Shown one piece after another: positions 10,071-22,725 of a stretch of 64,000 nucleotides of DNA; position 1 is the stretch's first letter; every line of letters begins with the position of its first letter. The translations under genes were made by a program, and so were the position numbers. This DNA is from Thermothelomyces thermophilus ATCC 42464. Lineage: Eukaryota; Ascomycota; Sordariomycetes; Sordariales; Chaetomiaceae. Location of the stretch: NCBI RefSeq assembly GCF_000226095.1, contig NC_016473.1:1116001-1180000 (forward strand). Direction: 5' to 3'. Below the pieces are notes generated by a model. That model was not told the origin of the DNA and did not search any database. It saw only the letters and a program-made list of their open reading frames with translations.

Positions 10071-13000
10071 ATGGCGGACATCAAAATCGACAGCAAGACC
10101 TTCCAGGAGCGCCTGTCGCACTTCATCACCGCATGGAAGTCCGACAAGCGGTCCGGCGACGCGCTCTTCGCCGGCGCCTCCTCCATCGTCATCTTGATGG
10201 GCAAGGTTGACGAGGAGCCCGAGTATCACAAGAACAACGCCATGCACGTATGACGAGTCCCGGGCGCGACGAAATCCGCATTTGCAAGGCTGACGAAGTT
10301 TGCAGTTTTGGCTGCTTGGCTACGAGTTCCCCACGACGCTGATGCTTTTCACTCTCGACACCTTGTACATCCTCACGACCCAGAAGAAAGGTTTGCGTTT
10401 TACCGATCGCACCTCCTGATGGCCGTTGGACGGTGCTGACAATGCTTCGCAGCCAAGTATCTCGACCAGATCAAGGGCGGCCGGTTCCCGGTCGAAGTTC
10501 TCGTGCGAGGCAAAGATGCCGCCGAGAACGAGAAGCTCTTCACCAAAATCACAGATGCGATCAAGGCAGCAGGCGTATGTGGTGACTCACTTCGTTCTCC
10601 TGGCCGATGGCGCGACGCGAGCTGACAACAGTGTCATTACAGAAAAAAGTCGGGGTGCTTACAAAGGACACCTCTAAAGGCCCGTTCGTCGACGAGTGGA
10701 AGAAGGTGTTCACCGAGAACTGCAAGGATATCGAGCAGGTCGATATCGCACAGGCTCTATCCGCTGGTGCCTTTTCGGTCAAGGACGAGACAGAACTGCG
10801 CGCCATGCGGACCTCGTCCAAGGCCTGCGTCGCCCTCCTGACTCCCTACTTCCTCGACGAGATGTCGAGCATCCTCGACCAGGACAAGAAGATCAAGCAC
10901 AGCGCGCTCGCCGACAAGGTCTTCGGCAAGATCGAGGACACCAACTTCTGGAAGACGGTCGAGCTTCCCAATCGCCAGAAGATGCCCGCAGACTTCGACC
11001 CCGAGCAGCTCGACTGGATCCTGGGGCCGATGGTGCAGAGCGGCGGCAAGTTTGACCTCAAGTGGCAAACTGATTCGGATGACCAACCGCTCCACCCGGG
11101 CGTTATCATCGCGGCCATGGGTCTCAGATACAAGTCGTATTGCTCTCAGATTGCCCGGACGTTCATGGTTGACCCCAACAAGTCCCAGGAGAGCAACTAC
11201 AGGTTCTTGCTTGCGGTCCACAACCTCATCCTGAAGGAGATACGGGACGGTGTCGTCGTCAAAGACGTCTACAACAAGGCTTACAACCTGATCAAGTCCA
11301 AGAAACCCGAGCTCGAGAAGCATTTCCTGAAGAACGTCGGCTACGGCATCGGTCTGGAGAACAAGGACCCCACTCTCGTTCTCAACGGCAAGAACACCCG
11401 GACTCTGCGCGACGGCATGACGCTCTGCATCACCACCGGGTTCAGCGACATCCAAAACCCCGAGCCCCAGGACAAGAACAGCAAGGTTTATTCCCTCGTC
11501 CTCACCGACACGATCCGCGTGACGCAGAAAGAAGTGGTTGTGTTTACGGGCGAGGCGCCGACTGACGCGGACGCCACGTCTTTCTTCTTCAAGGATGAAG
11601 AGGAAACCCAGCCGACGCCAAAGAAGGAGAAGAAAGATCCGCGGGTGGGTGCGGTTGCGACCAAGAACATAACCAGCACACGGCTGCGCTCGGAACGGAA
11701 CACGGCACCCGACGAGGATGCCGAAAAGAGGCGGCGCGCACACCAAAAGGAGCTCGCCGCCAAGAAGCAAAAGGAGGGCCTGATCAAGTACGCCGATGCT
11801 ACCGCTGGCAAGAACGGCGTCGAGGTCAAGAAGTTCAAGCGCTTCGAGTCGTACAAGCGTGACAATCAGTTCCCGCCCAAGGTTCGGGATATGGGTATCG
11901 TCATTGACCAGAAGAACGCAACCATCGTGCTTCCCGTCATGGGACGGCCTGTTCCCTTCCACATCAACACGATCAAGAACGCCAGCAAGAGTGACGAGGG
12001 TGACTGGTCGTTCCTGCGCATTAACTTTCTCTCTCCCGGCCAGGGCGTCGGCCGCAAGGATGAGCAACCCTTCGAGGACGCATCAGCCCACTTCGTCAGG
12101 AGTCTGACTTTCCGGTCGACTGACAGCGATCGGTATGAGGATATTGCAAACCAGATTTCGAACCTCAAGCGCGAGGCGGTCAAGAAGGAGCAGGAGAAAA
12201 AAGACATGGAGGATGTCGTGGAACAAGACAAGCTGATCGAGATTCGGAGTAAGCAACACCGCTTCGCTTCTTTTTTTTTTTTTTCCTTCTTTCCTCTCTG
12301 GTACGCGGTACTGACATGCAAGTAGATCGACGCCCGGCTGTGCTGGACAATGTGTTCATTCGGCCGGCCATGGAAGGCAAGCGGGTGCCAGGCAAAGTCG
12401 AGATCCACCAGAACGGTATCCGGTACCAATCGCCTCTGAGCACGACTCAGCGGGTCGATGTCCTCTTTTCCAACGTCCGCCACCTCTTCTTCCAGCCGTG
12501 CCAGAACGAGCTGATTGTCATCATCCACCTCCACCTCAAGGACCCCATCCTCTTTGGCAAGAAGAAGACCAAGGATGTCCAGTTCTACAGGGAGGCGACC
12601 GACATTCAGTTCGACGAGACTGGCAACCGGAAGCGCAAGTACCGGTACGGGGACGAGGACGAATTTGAGGCGGAGCAGGAAGAGCGCCGCCGCCGTGCGG
12701 AGCTCGACCGGCTGTTCAAGAGCTTCGCCGAGAAGATTGCCGAAGCGGGCCGGAACGAAGGCATCGAGGTGGATATGCCGCTCCGTGATCTCGGCTTCAA
12801 CGGCGTGCCGAACCGGAGCAACGTCTACATCCAACCGACGACCGAGTGCCTGATCCAGATCACCGAGCCGCCCTTCTTGGTGATCACGCTCGAGGACATT
12901 GAGATCGCCCACCTGGAGCGGGTGCAGTTTGGGCTCAAGAACTTTGATCTCGTCTTTGTGTTCAAGGACTTCAGCCGCCCGCCGGCGCACATCAACACGA

Positions 13001-13431
13001 TCCCGGTCGAGTCGCTCGAGGACGTGAAGGAGTTCCTCGACTCGTCCGACATCGCCTACTCGGAGGGACCGCTCAACCTCAACTGGTCCGTCATCATGAA
13101 GACGGTCACGGCCAACCCGCACCAGTTCTTCCTCGACGGCGGCTGGGGTTTCCTGCAGAACGACTCGGACGACTCGGACGGGTCGGAGGAGGAGGAGGAG
13201 GAGAGCATGTTCGAGATCAGCGAGAGCGAGCTCGCGGAGGCGTCTGAGTCGAGCGAGGAGGACTCAGACTACGACTCGAACGCGTCGGACGATGCCAGCG
13301 AGGACGCGGAGGTGAGCGAGGAGGAGGAAGGCGAGGACTGGGACGAACTGGAGCGGAAGGCCAAAAAGAGGGACCGCGAGAGTGGGTTGGACGACGAAGA
13401 CCGCGGGAGCAAGAAGCAGCGGAAGAGATAA
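10071..13431 (+). CDS. spt16: FACT complex subunit SPT16
   Basis: Histone H2A-H2B/H3-H4 chaperone that, with Pob3 and an HMG protein, reorganises nucleosomes during transcription and replication. Five exons: 10071-10247, 10306-10390, 10453-10574, 10643-12248 and 12326-13431, giving 1031 residues, the usual SPT16 size. The N-terminal aminopeptidase-like domain occupies about residues 1-440 ([13 protein letters not shown]; a catalytically inactive fold in this family). A charged linker follows, then the dimerisation and middle domains ([40 protein letters not shown]). The C-terminus is a long Asp/Glu/Ser acidic tail (about 955-1015) ending in a basic KKQRKR, a likely nuclear signal. The last acceptor is ambiguous: exon 5 could start at 12323 or 12326, changing one residue and adding one codon. 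Long antisense frames (10757-12067, 11866-13122) are shadows. Confidence 0.97.
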
Positions 13432-14281
13432 ATCCGTCTCTTGCTGATGGAGAAGTAAGTGGGATGGGAATTTGTGGGGCGGTGGGATATCCCGGGGTTT
13501 GGGATGCCATTCAGTCGCTTCCTTGAGTCTATGCTTCTATGCTTCTTGGGTTGGGCCGGTCGGTACTGGGAGTCACTTCTCTGTTTTATTTTTCCTATTG
13601 CTGGTTAAGATGTGTACATCTACAGAATTCAACCGGGTCTGTTTTGCTGCTATTCAAACTAAAGTTGTTCGTCTCGTCTCGGGCCGCGCGGGTAATGGGG
13701 ACTGACAAAAAGAGTACAGGGTTCGTACGGGGAAACTGTATGTTGGATGGATTTGTGTGGATGGATTTTCACCCCTAGCTCACCCTGTATTTCTTTGGGG
13801 TGACCTCCCAAAAGTACATGCATTTTCCTTTGATTTGGAGTCATGAGGCCCGCGTGTGGGAGACAACTCGCACAGCTAGTTGTACGCAGATTGGGATTTT
13901 TTTTTTTTCGGACCGAACCCCTCGCTCATGGCACGACCGGTATTTGCAGGTCTCATTTGGGGTTCTAGACGTAACAGGGGCGCGCGTGCTCGCGGGCAAG
14001 GCACTGGAATGCGACGAGTTGTCAACAGTAGCTTTCACGGGTGATGCTTCTCCGGGCAGGTAGGCATGTGACAAACATGGCGCTCGTCGAGTAGGGGCAG
14101 AGATTCGCCTCTCTAATTACTCGTCGCCTCGCGGCTCTCACGACGGCGATTTGATCCCTTTTGGAGCAACGATGGATGAAACAAGGCAACAAACGACAGG
14201 TCAACATCACTCCTTACATCGGCAGCATTGTCTTGCTGGTCTCCTCTTTCTCCCGAGCCTCGCGCTCGTCACGAGGTTCCC

Positions 14282-14306
14282 TTTTTTTTTTTTTTTTTTT
14301 TTTTTT
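14282..14306. repeat. Poly(T) tract, 25 nt
   Basis: Uninterrupted T run, followed at 14331-14359 by a (GCACA)n/(CA)n microsatellite. Simple sequence only; no transposon ends flank it. Confidence 0.9.
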
Positions 14307-14330
14307 CCGTACGACGTGTGAGCGGCACCA

Positions 14331-14359
14331 GCACAGCACAGCACAGCACACACACACAC
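14331..14359. repeat. (GCACA)n-(CA)n microsatellite
   Basis: Several copies of GCACA run into a CA dinucleotide repeat just after the poly(T) tract. Confidence 0.85.
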
Positions 14360-14659
14360 GCAACTATCTATATCTATCATCGAAGACTGAGAAGCGAAAG
14401 GGGGGGAGGGGGGTAAGAGAGACAATAACAGAAACAAACAAGACAACCGGGGGTCAGCAGCGCGCGCTCCAGCTGGCTGACCGCGACTGGCGGGCTCGGA
14501 AACGAGGGAGGGACACATCAACCGGGTAAACACCCTTAACCTCCCCTCCTCCCCGCCCTTTGACCTAAGCAGCTGAGAAGATCTCAGATACCTACCGGTT
14601 TATGAGCAGACCAGCAGACCACTCATTCCCAAGCTGTCACTCGAGTCACGAGGGGAAGG

Positions 14660-14675
14660 TTTTTTTTTTTTTTTT
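14660..14675. repeat. Poly(T) tract, 16 nt
   Basis: Uninterrupted T run in the SPT16/SUB-1 gap. Confidence 0.9.
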
Positions 14676-15177
14676 GCCGCGTCGTTGGCGCTGAGACGCC
14701 CATTCAAAGAAGCCAACTGGCGAGCGCCAGCCGTTCCACAACATGGGCAAGCTGACCCCCATCGAAATCGTATGACTTGCCGCTTCCTGTGGCGTCACCG
14801 GCGTGGAGAGAGAACGGGGGGAGGGATCATCTTGGGGAACGGCGACCCCATTCCTGCGCAAAAAAATGGGGGATCAAAAAGAAAGTACGGATTACACTAC
14901 AGAGAGAAAGCAAAGAAGAGGGAACGCAAGTCGCACGGTGCGCCATCGGGATAACCCGTCCCCCCTTAGTTTGTATATACTATGTAGTGTATGTACGGAT
15001 GTACACGAGTTATTCCATAGAGAGAGTAGTGGAGTGTGTAGTAACGTTTATGTATGTACATAGTATGTACAGTACACTACGTGTAGGCCCCGACCACGTT
15101 GTCTCACTCGTCTCTCATCTCTCATCTCTCTCCCCAAGCCCCTGACACGATCGAGCCCAGCTCCACATTCGTCTACG

Positions 15178-15191
15178 CTACACTAGTGTAG
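15178..15191. repeat. Perfect 14-bp palindrome CTACACTAGTGTAG
   Basis: A self-complementary word. Its half-site TAGTGTA recurs elsewhere in the intergenic DNA, for example near 20088, 22223 and 22938. It could be a dimeric protein-binding site or a repeat remnant; its function is unknown. Confidence 0.6.
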
Positions 15192-17076
15192 TTAGTGAAG
15201 TTTGTCGTTCCCTTCCCTCGGGTATGATGAGAGAGGTTGTGCTTGTGCGGAGGCAAAGAAAGCAAGCAATGCCAGCAGATCCTTGCCAGACCGGTCCCGG
15301 CCCGGGGGGTTGAGGAGAGATGGAAGGATGCTGCAGAGAGACCAGATTTCCGGGTCGAGTAAGTGGAAACGACCCGGTGAGAGGGAGTGAAACCCAAAGT
15401 GTTTCAGCCACTGCTGTAAGAAGATTGGGCGGGGACGTGCTATCCCATGTGTGCTGTGCATACATAGTTAGGTACATAGACTATGCCGCGTTCAGGCACA
15501 CGGCCAATCCGTTTTGTTGACATTAGCGTGAACCTATAGTAGGGTACACGAATAACTAGCCTTGTGCACTACGCAGCTTGCAGTATAGTTACTTCAGTCC
15601 ACTCTTCCGCGTATTGTAATCCGTATGTATGCTCGCATTAGTTGCCGAAGCAGCAGGTGAAAAGGGGGGGGGAGGCGGCGCAAAAGGGAGAGCAGACGTG
15701 GGATCACGAGGAGGAAAAAGGGGGGGGAGGAGGGGTTGGGTTTCTGCTGGATTGCGCCCGAGACACATGCAGTTGCGTACAGTCGTCACGCAGTAGTCTC
15801 GCATGGCTCGCACGTGTATGTATATGCGCACATACATACACGTCTCCTCGCATCCCTTCCTTTTTTCGCTTCCGAGGGCCGAGCCACAACCGTTTTTCCA
15901 ACGCGGGCTGGCTGGCCGCTGATCCTGCCTGTAGTATCCGTACTGCGTAGTTCTACTCCGTACTACTGTAGTAGTAGCAGGGCGACGAGAGCATAAGAGG
16001 GGCGCCGTGGCAGAACGCGTATTGTATGTAGTTATGTATGTATGTACATACAGTACGTCCGTACATGGTTGTGCACTGCGGGTTCTTTGCGAGCTAGTGG
16101 AGTCGAGCTGAAATGCCAAAAACCGCTCGGGACGACGATGGGCGAAGCGTGATCCAGGACCGGGGAGGAGCAAGGGGGGCCGGGGAGGTTTTCGGGCTCG
16201 CTGGGTGCCCCGATCGTCAAAGTCACTGCCTTCGCCGGTTAGTCGGGAAACCCAGTAGACTGGCTCGGTGTGTATCCAGTACACCATCCTAGCAGCGTCG
16301 CCCGATCCAAGCATCGTGCCGTGCTGACTTCCGTCGTCCCTGGCTCGGCGAGACCCGAGGCCAATCTCGAGATCGGGCGGGGCGAAACAGGGACTTCCGC
16401 CCCCGTGTCGCGGGGAGAGACAGAGTGGATGAAAATGGTGATAGCGGCTGCCGATCGCGTCGCGCACGGCGCAAACACAGCGCCATCTTACTCGTACGCA
16501 GGTGCCACTCTCACGCCTCCGGGGGACCGGTTTGTTTCTGTTGCCTTACACAGTAGTTTCCGGGAGCTGATCGTTATCCCACTGAAATGTCTTGATGGTT
16601 GCGCCAAGCACACGAGCCGAAGCCAGGGTCGTCCCACTCGCAGGGCGCTAGCTAGCAAATGCTTGCTGCTCGCTATCATATCATGATGAGTGATGGGTTC
16701 CCGCGGGCAACAACTGATAACCGGATGGATAACCGTCAGTCAGGCCGTCGGGTTCGGTCTCGGGCCGCTCTCGCCCGGGGAATGGACCACGAGGGACCAA
16801 CAGGTGCCGAACCAATGGCAGGGTTCACGTGAGACTTAATTGTGGAGGGGGAGGAAGAAGGAAGGAAGGCTGCATGGCCGAGGCTCTCGCACTCCTCTCT
16901 TTGGTCCAAATACGTGGCCGGTGAGCCTCGAGAGGGACCCGAGCTGACACTTTCTCGAGTGTGTGTGCTGGTGCAGTGCAACGACGAGGGAGTCATGATT
17001 CGCGCTGGTACCTAATTAGTTGAGCGCATTCTCTCGCTCCGCCTTCGTGTCCAACTCTGGCCTCCAGAGTACACAA

Positions 17077-17165
17077 AAAAAGAAAGAAAGAAAGAAAGAA
17101 AAATGGGGGAAAAAATTAAAAAAGGGTAAAAAGGGGAAAAAAGAAATGGGAAAAAGAAAAAAAAA
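17077..17165. repeat. A/G-rich (GAAA)n-like tract
   Basis: About 90 nt almost purely of A and G on the plus strand, starting with a GAAA tetranucleotide repeat and degenerating into A-runs separated by G-runs. Simple sequence. Confidence 0.85.
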
Positions 17166-18215
17166 CCGACTGACAGGGCGGCGTATACCTTTAAAGCTTT
17201 CCGTCACCCAAGATTTCAGATCTCCCGTACGGGATCGAGATAAAAACACCAGCGGAGGGTACTCTTTCTCTGGGGCGAACATTGCGTAGACGAGAAGACT
17301 CGAGATGGCTGTGCACAACGCGAGTACGAGGTACACAGTAGTTACTCCACCCGGCCCCCGAATAGGCCGCCTTTCAGTTGATTGCCGCCAAGCCTGTAGC
17401 CTGTTCGCAGATTCGGGAGTTTTATTATCAGTATTACACTCGGTGTCGTGCGTGCATGGAAAGACACGAGTGTCAATGGTGTGTTATGTGTGGTGTGTGG
17501 TGTGAGTGTGTGTGTGTGACCGGGCATGTTCCCCCCTCCCTTCCCCCCCTCCGCTTCGGGCACAGAAAACGGATGGGATGTTGGAATCTTCCGATCACGC
17601 GATCGGAAATCGGAGGAATAAAGAGATCGAACGAAATGCAAGATACGGTGCCAATCTCGGTCGTCATACCGGCAACTCGTGTTCAGCCTGAAGAGCCAGT
17701 AACGTTAATCGATGACAAACAACAGAATGAATGTCCCAATGTGAGATGGCCCCCCTCCCCCCGCTTTCCCCCAGGACGTTCCCGGTCACGGAAAACGGGG
17801 GGAGGGGCGCACGTGTGGTTCCGTTTCGCGGCCAGCAGTGCAGTGGTCGCGGTTGCCACAAGGCTGAGGAGGCCTGCGTCATCTGTCAGCGACCCATCGA
17901 GATTGGATCGCATCTTGATTGAGGGGGGAAGGACGGTAGGACGGGCGGCCCTAGCCGTGTTTCTGCGCCAGAGCTTCCCGAAACCACTGGGTCTTGGCGC
18001 CAGTGGCAGTAACCCAAGCCGTGAACCTGTCTCTCGCCAACTCGCCGGTGATGCCTCGAGAGGTCAACTCACGGCTAGGGTCATCAGCCAATGGTAGAGT
18101 CCGCCTTAAGAAAATAGGGGAAAAAATAGAAAAAAGAAACATCTCCGGCATGTAATTTAGCGTCCGAAGCATAATCGCTCACTCAGATGACGATATATCT
18201 CCTTGCCACCTTGTT

Positions 18216-18248
18216 GGGGGAGGGGGGGGGGAGGGGGAGGAGGAAGGG
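18216..18248 (+). repeat. G-run tract with G-quadruplex pattern
   Basis: Four or more runs of at least three G separated by short A/GGA spacers within about 33 nt, the canonical pattern for an intramolecular G-quadruplex on the plus strand. A similar, shorter pattern is at 15719-15740. Confidence 0.75.
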
Positions 18249-21200
18249 ACCTAGGTAACCGAATAAGGGATGGCCATCAACAAAAGCGCCAACTGACCGT
18301 TTCGTTCCGGCAAAGGTTCGACAGGCTCAGGCCATGCCACATGGCATGGCACACACGGACACAAAGTCCCTGCTCTTCCTCCCCCCCTTTCTCCTTCTCT
18401 CCTCACCTAATTCAGCCGGTGACTGGACCAAGAGAGAAAAGACAGACAGAGAGAGAGAGACAGAGCAGAGTGAGAGAGAGATCCCGAGTGGGTGCGCGGT
18501 GACGGCATCTCGTCATGCGGCACGTGTGCGGGCAGCGGACAGGGGTTGGAGGAGGGGACCAGATATGTACTGTACATATTATGGTACATAGATTGATGCT
18601 CGGATGCAGGAGCAGGCACGATGCGACCCCATCGGCGACTGCATCTGACATGTTCCCCCACCATGCATCGGGCCGGTCTGACAATTTGGCGTCTTGCCAG
18701 GCTAGTGCGAGTGTGGTGTAGTGTTATGTATGTCCACCTACACGTATATAATGCACATACATACATTCACCACATACCACAGTAACACCATGCTATTCCC
18801 GTACACGTCGGCGCCTTGTCCGGGGCACGGGACACCGCAAGTCCAGATAACGAGTATATTCGTCGAGTGCAGCGGAGCTGGGTCAGCCGGGGGAGCGAAA
18901 GGAATGCTACACCGTTGCTGGTGAAGCCCGCCTTGGGTTAGTAGTGATCGAGCCCTTCTCTCTCGCCAAAACCGGGCGGGCATCTCCTTCTTGCACACCC
19001 GTCCTGAAGGAGTTGTGCGGTGTATTTTGATTATTATTATCATTATTATTATTTTTTTTGGTGGTAGCGCATGAATTCAGTTTCCGTACCGTCAGCGTTT
19101 CCCGTGATCAGCGCACAAGCTGACGGGGCGCGCGGGTTTTAGGGAGCGACATCGGTAACGGGCCCGCTCCGAGAACCCAGCGGGAAGGTTGTGAGATGTG
19201 ATTTCCTGCAGTCATCGCCTGATCCGGGCGCGGCTGTGTGCCGCGGGGCCAATGGCAAGGCTGGCCACGTTTTGCTCCCCCCGGCCTCGGACTATCATTT
19301 TCCTATTTGGGCACTATTCCCGATCGCAGGGGCTCATCCCGCAGAATGCTCAGGATGCGATCGCCATGATAACTAGTTAATCGTGGGTTTCTGCTGGTTT
19401 GGTGTTGGTTTGGGGGGGGGAGGGTCTTTCATAAGGCGACTTCTAAGAATGGGAGATTGGTTGCTTTTTTTTATTCTTTTTTTTCTCTAAATCACTCGGC
19501 TTTGTCCTGTACAGGTGCGGAATGGACTATGTAATGTGTACTGTGTATTGCACAGTACGCAGGCGGGCCAAGAAAGTGCCCAATGACGGGGTCACGGTTG
19601 CGATCCTGCGGCTGCGGCCGGCCGTCCCATCAGACGGATTCTCCATGCAGTTAGTGTACGGATTACTCTTAGTGTCCTGGGCGTATCCAATCCAGAATTC
19701 CATCCCCCCCTCCCGACTCGAGCCGACTTTTTGGATGATAGCTAACCCGGTATGACTACCCTGCCCCTCATGTTGGGGTCGTGGTTTAGTGTACGGTGCG
19801 TACTGCGTGCACTGCATGCACAGGACCCAATATTCTGTAAATCGCCCGCGTAGGCGCTTCGAGGGTTGCGAACCAGATGACCAACTGGTCTATTCCCTCT
19901 TCTCGATCCTTGTTTTATTCCTCCCGGTCGGTAGGTCGGTCGGTCGGCCGGTTTGCGTTGGATGTTGCTGCAGAACAAGGGCTCTCCGATCGGGCGCCGT
20001 TGGAATGGGATCGGGTCTCCACTCCCAAGTTCCAGCATTCCGTTCCATTGCATGGGTGCTAGGCTCGGGTCCTCTTCCGTACCCTAGTGTAGTGTATCGC
20101 CTATACGCGCTTTCTGAATGCTGTGTACTGTGCAAGCAAGGGAATAAACGTACGGATTATTAGCGTACGGATGTACATGTGTACGCAGTACACTACGTTA
20201 CGTCTCCGCAACCAAGGTGTCGGGGACCTAGGCTCCTAGTGTTACTGTGTACGGAGTAAACGCGATTAGTTAATTAATAAGTGTTCAGTTGTGCGAGGGC
20301 AGAGAAGCCCACCCCCCACCTAAAAGGTCGCCGACTCGATGTGGCACGGCATCGCATCGGGCAAGCAGTTGGCAGGTAAGGCGATCCCGTGCCGTCGTAG
20401 GAAGCACGAAACCAAACATTAGGTCGACGCAGGCTCGCCAAGTGACAGGGCTTTGCCAATATTTGGTTTTGGATGAAGCTGAGTATGCATCAGCGTGACG
20501 GTGATGGGAGTGTGCAGAGAGTATTTTTAGCACCGGTGGCTTGCTAATACACTACTGTGTACTACTGCTAGTTAGTTGTACTACTGTACGGAGTAGTGTA
20601 CCAAGTAGGCGTGGTGGGCATGGTGGGGTGCGTCGCACGTGTCGAACCATGCGGGTCTGGTAATCGAATTTTCTCCCAACGGAAAAAGAAGGAAATGACG
20701 ATGACCCCGAGATCGTGACAGGCTAGCCAATGAATGAGTTGCCTTTTCGGGAGCACCACCCTCCCTGGGACTTGGCCAACGATGCGATGCGTCCGGACAG
20801 GACAGGGTTCGGCTGTTGAGTTTGTTCATCCCGTGTGGCGTCAGTCGGCCTTTGGCCTCCTTTTGATCGCGGCAAACCAATGGGACAGCGTTTAAAACCG
20901 CTCGCATCCAGGGACCTGCAAGCCCAGCATAAGGTCCTCTGTTGATCATGACCTACCTCGCTAAATAGTGTATGAGATCTTGACTGCCTGATGCACAAAC
21001 ACATTCACGCCTCTCAGCCAGACGATCCTGCCAGTCCACCTCTCCCCCACCTCATCTTTGGGCATAACTACCATCCAAGTGCCGACACCACGAGACTCGA
21101 GTTTCGTTTCTGCACTAGTGTGTAGCTCGTTAGATCTATGTTGATGCTTCCTCCGGCCGAATGTCAGTCCTGCGAGGGGTTGTAGATGCTGTACCGCGCG

Positions 21201-21820
21201 TGTACAAATCCGTACTTCAATGGCGCTTGAGGAGTGTGTTGAACACACCCTGCTTAAGGTACCAGGTAGATAGGCTCGCACGCAGTAGGTCGGCGTACCG
21301 AGTGGCGTCCACTACAGCACATACCTACGTCAGGTATGTCCATAAACGTGAGGTGGTGCTGGGTAGATTACGGTACCTACACCCTGTTTCCGCCCATTAA
21401 AACTGGAGTTATCTGATTGGCCTGCTGCTGAACGGGGTCTTTTCGGTTATCCTGCAGCCTATTGTTTCTTCGGGTCCGGTGGGTCTCCTATCTTGTACGA
21501 TTCCTCTCGGATCTGCCCTCACCTTCAGAGGCCCGATGTAACCGTTCGATTAGCGAGCAGAGCCAATCCACGGCGCGCGTCACGGATCCAAACCGGCTCC
21601 GCCCTTTCATCTCGTGACCCCTGCAAGCTGTGGGCTCGGTCGTCTCCGCGGGGGGAGATGGCATGGCCAGATCCCGATCGAGGAAGCCCGTTTCGCCCAA
21701 TGGGCTGTTGCGGCACCGCAGATTGCACTTCCCGCTGCCACGCTGCCGACCGGTCATCTCTGCCTTTGGGAAGGTCATGTTCGTGGCGCTCGTCCCCACG
21801 CATGGAATTTCCGAGATTTG

Positions 21821-21885
21821 AGACACACACGCGCGCGCGCACATACACACACACATACACACACACAGAGAGAGAGAGAGAGAGA
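21821..21885. repeat. Compound microsatellite (CA)n(GC)n(CA)n(GA)n
   Basis: About 65 nt: a CA stretch, ten bases of alternating GC, two CA stretches interrupted by AT, then a GA repeat. The first roughly 45 nt alternate purine and pyrimidine almost perfectly, a Z-DNA-prone composition. Confidence 0.9.
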
Positions 21886-22668
21886 CGGAATTGGGGGCAT
21901 GCTGGATTCCACGAGAGGGGTCTGGAGTGGCACCTGCCGCGCCACCCGTGCGCTGGATCCTCCCCGGACAGCACCACGATCCCACCGGTCTGCTGTGGGC
22001 CGGCCGTTATTTCCCTCCCAAGGGGCCGGTCTCCGAAAAGGGAAGCATTCCCCTCTTGCTCTCTTCCAGCTCATCAGCCAAGCACCACTGGAGGAGTGCA
22101 CAGTACGAGACTTTTGATGTTTCTGGGATGAAAGGGGGAGCATCCACCTAGTCTGTCTTGGCGGCTGAGACATTTCCTTCTAGAAAACATGCCGAGACCT
22201 GTCACCTCAGCTGGCGACGGGGCTAGTGTAGTATATGTACTGTTGTACAGTACAGAGGTACCTCCATCCACGAAATACTTGGTGGAGAGCACGGATACAC
22301 TACGGCGCAGCTTCATCGCAAGGAGCCGTTCGTTAGGTACCTACTGTGGAGTAACAAGGCTTCCTGCCCTCCCCAAAAGCTGCCTGCTCCGCTTTGCTCG
22401 CAGCCACAATGCTTACGTCTTCCCGCTATGGGCATGACGCTTGCTGGTCGCTGCTTTCTGGGCCCTCCGCTCCCCCGGTTGCAATCTTTGGAGCGCCGTC
22501 GTCGCACAATTCACACGCTAGCGCACCGGGATCGGACGATCAAACTGTCACGGCGAGATCTGCACTTACGGCACTCCTAGAAGCACTGCTCACCTAGCGT
22601 GGCGGCGGTAGAGTCGCCAATGTGAACAGACGGTACCCTCTTCCCTCTCCCTCCATCCCTCCCGCGCT

Positions 22669-22725
22669 CGCTCTCTCTCTCTCTCTGTGTATGTGTGTGT
22701 GTCTCTCTCTGTGTCTCTGTATCTG
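22669..22725. repeat. (CT)n / (GT)n microsatellite
   Basis: CT repeat passing into GT and back to CT. Simple sequence in the SPT16/SUB-1 gap. Confidence 0.88.

Noticed and set aside
15589-16467. 292-codon minus-strand open frame in the SPT16/SUB-1 gap
   Set aside because: It starts with GTG, encodes low-complexity Pro/Arg/Tyr-Thr repeats from simple DNA, and shows no recognisable domain.
17378-18097. 239-codon plus-strand frame
   Set aside because: It starts with TTG and includes a Cys/Val stretch from a GT microsatellite. No family resemblance or splice-consistent extension.
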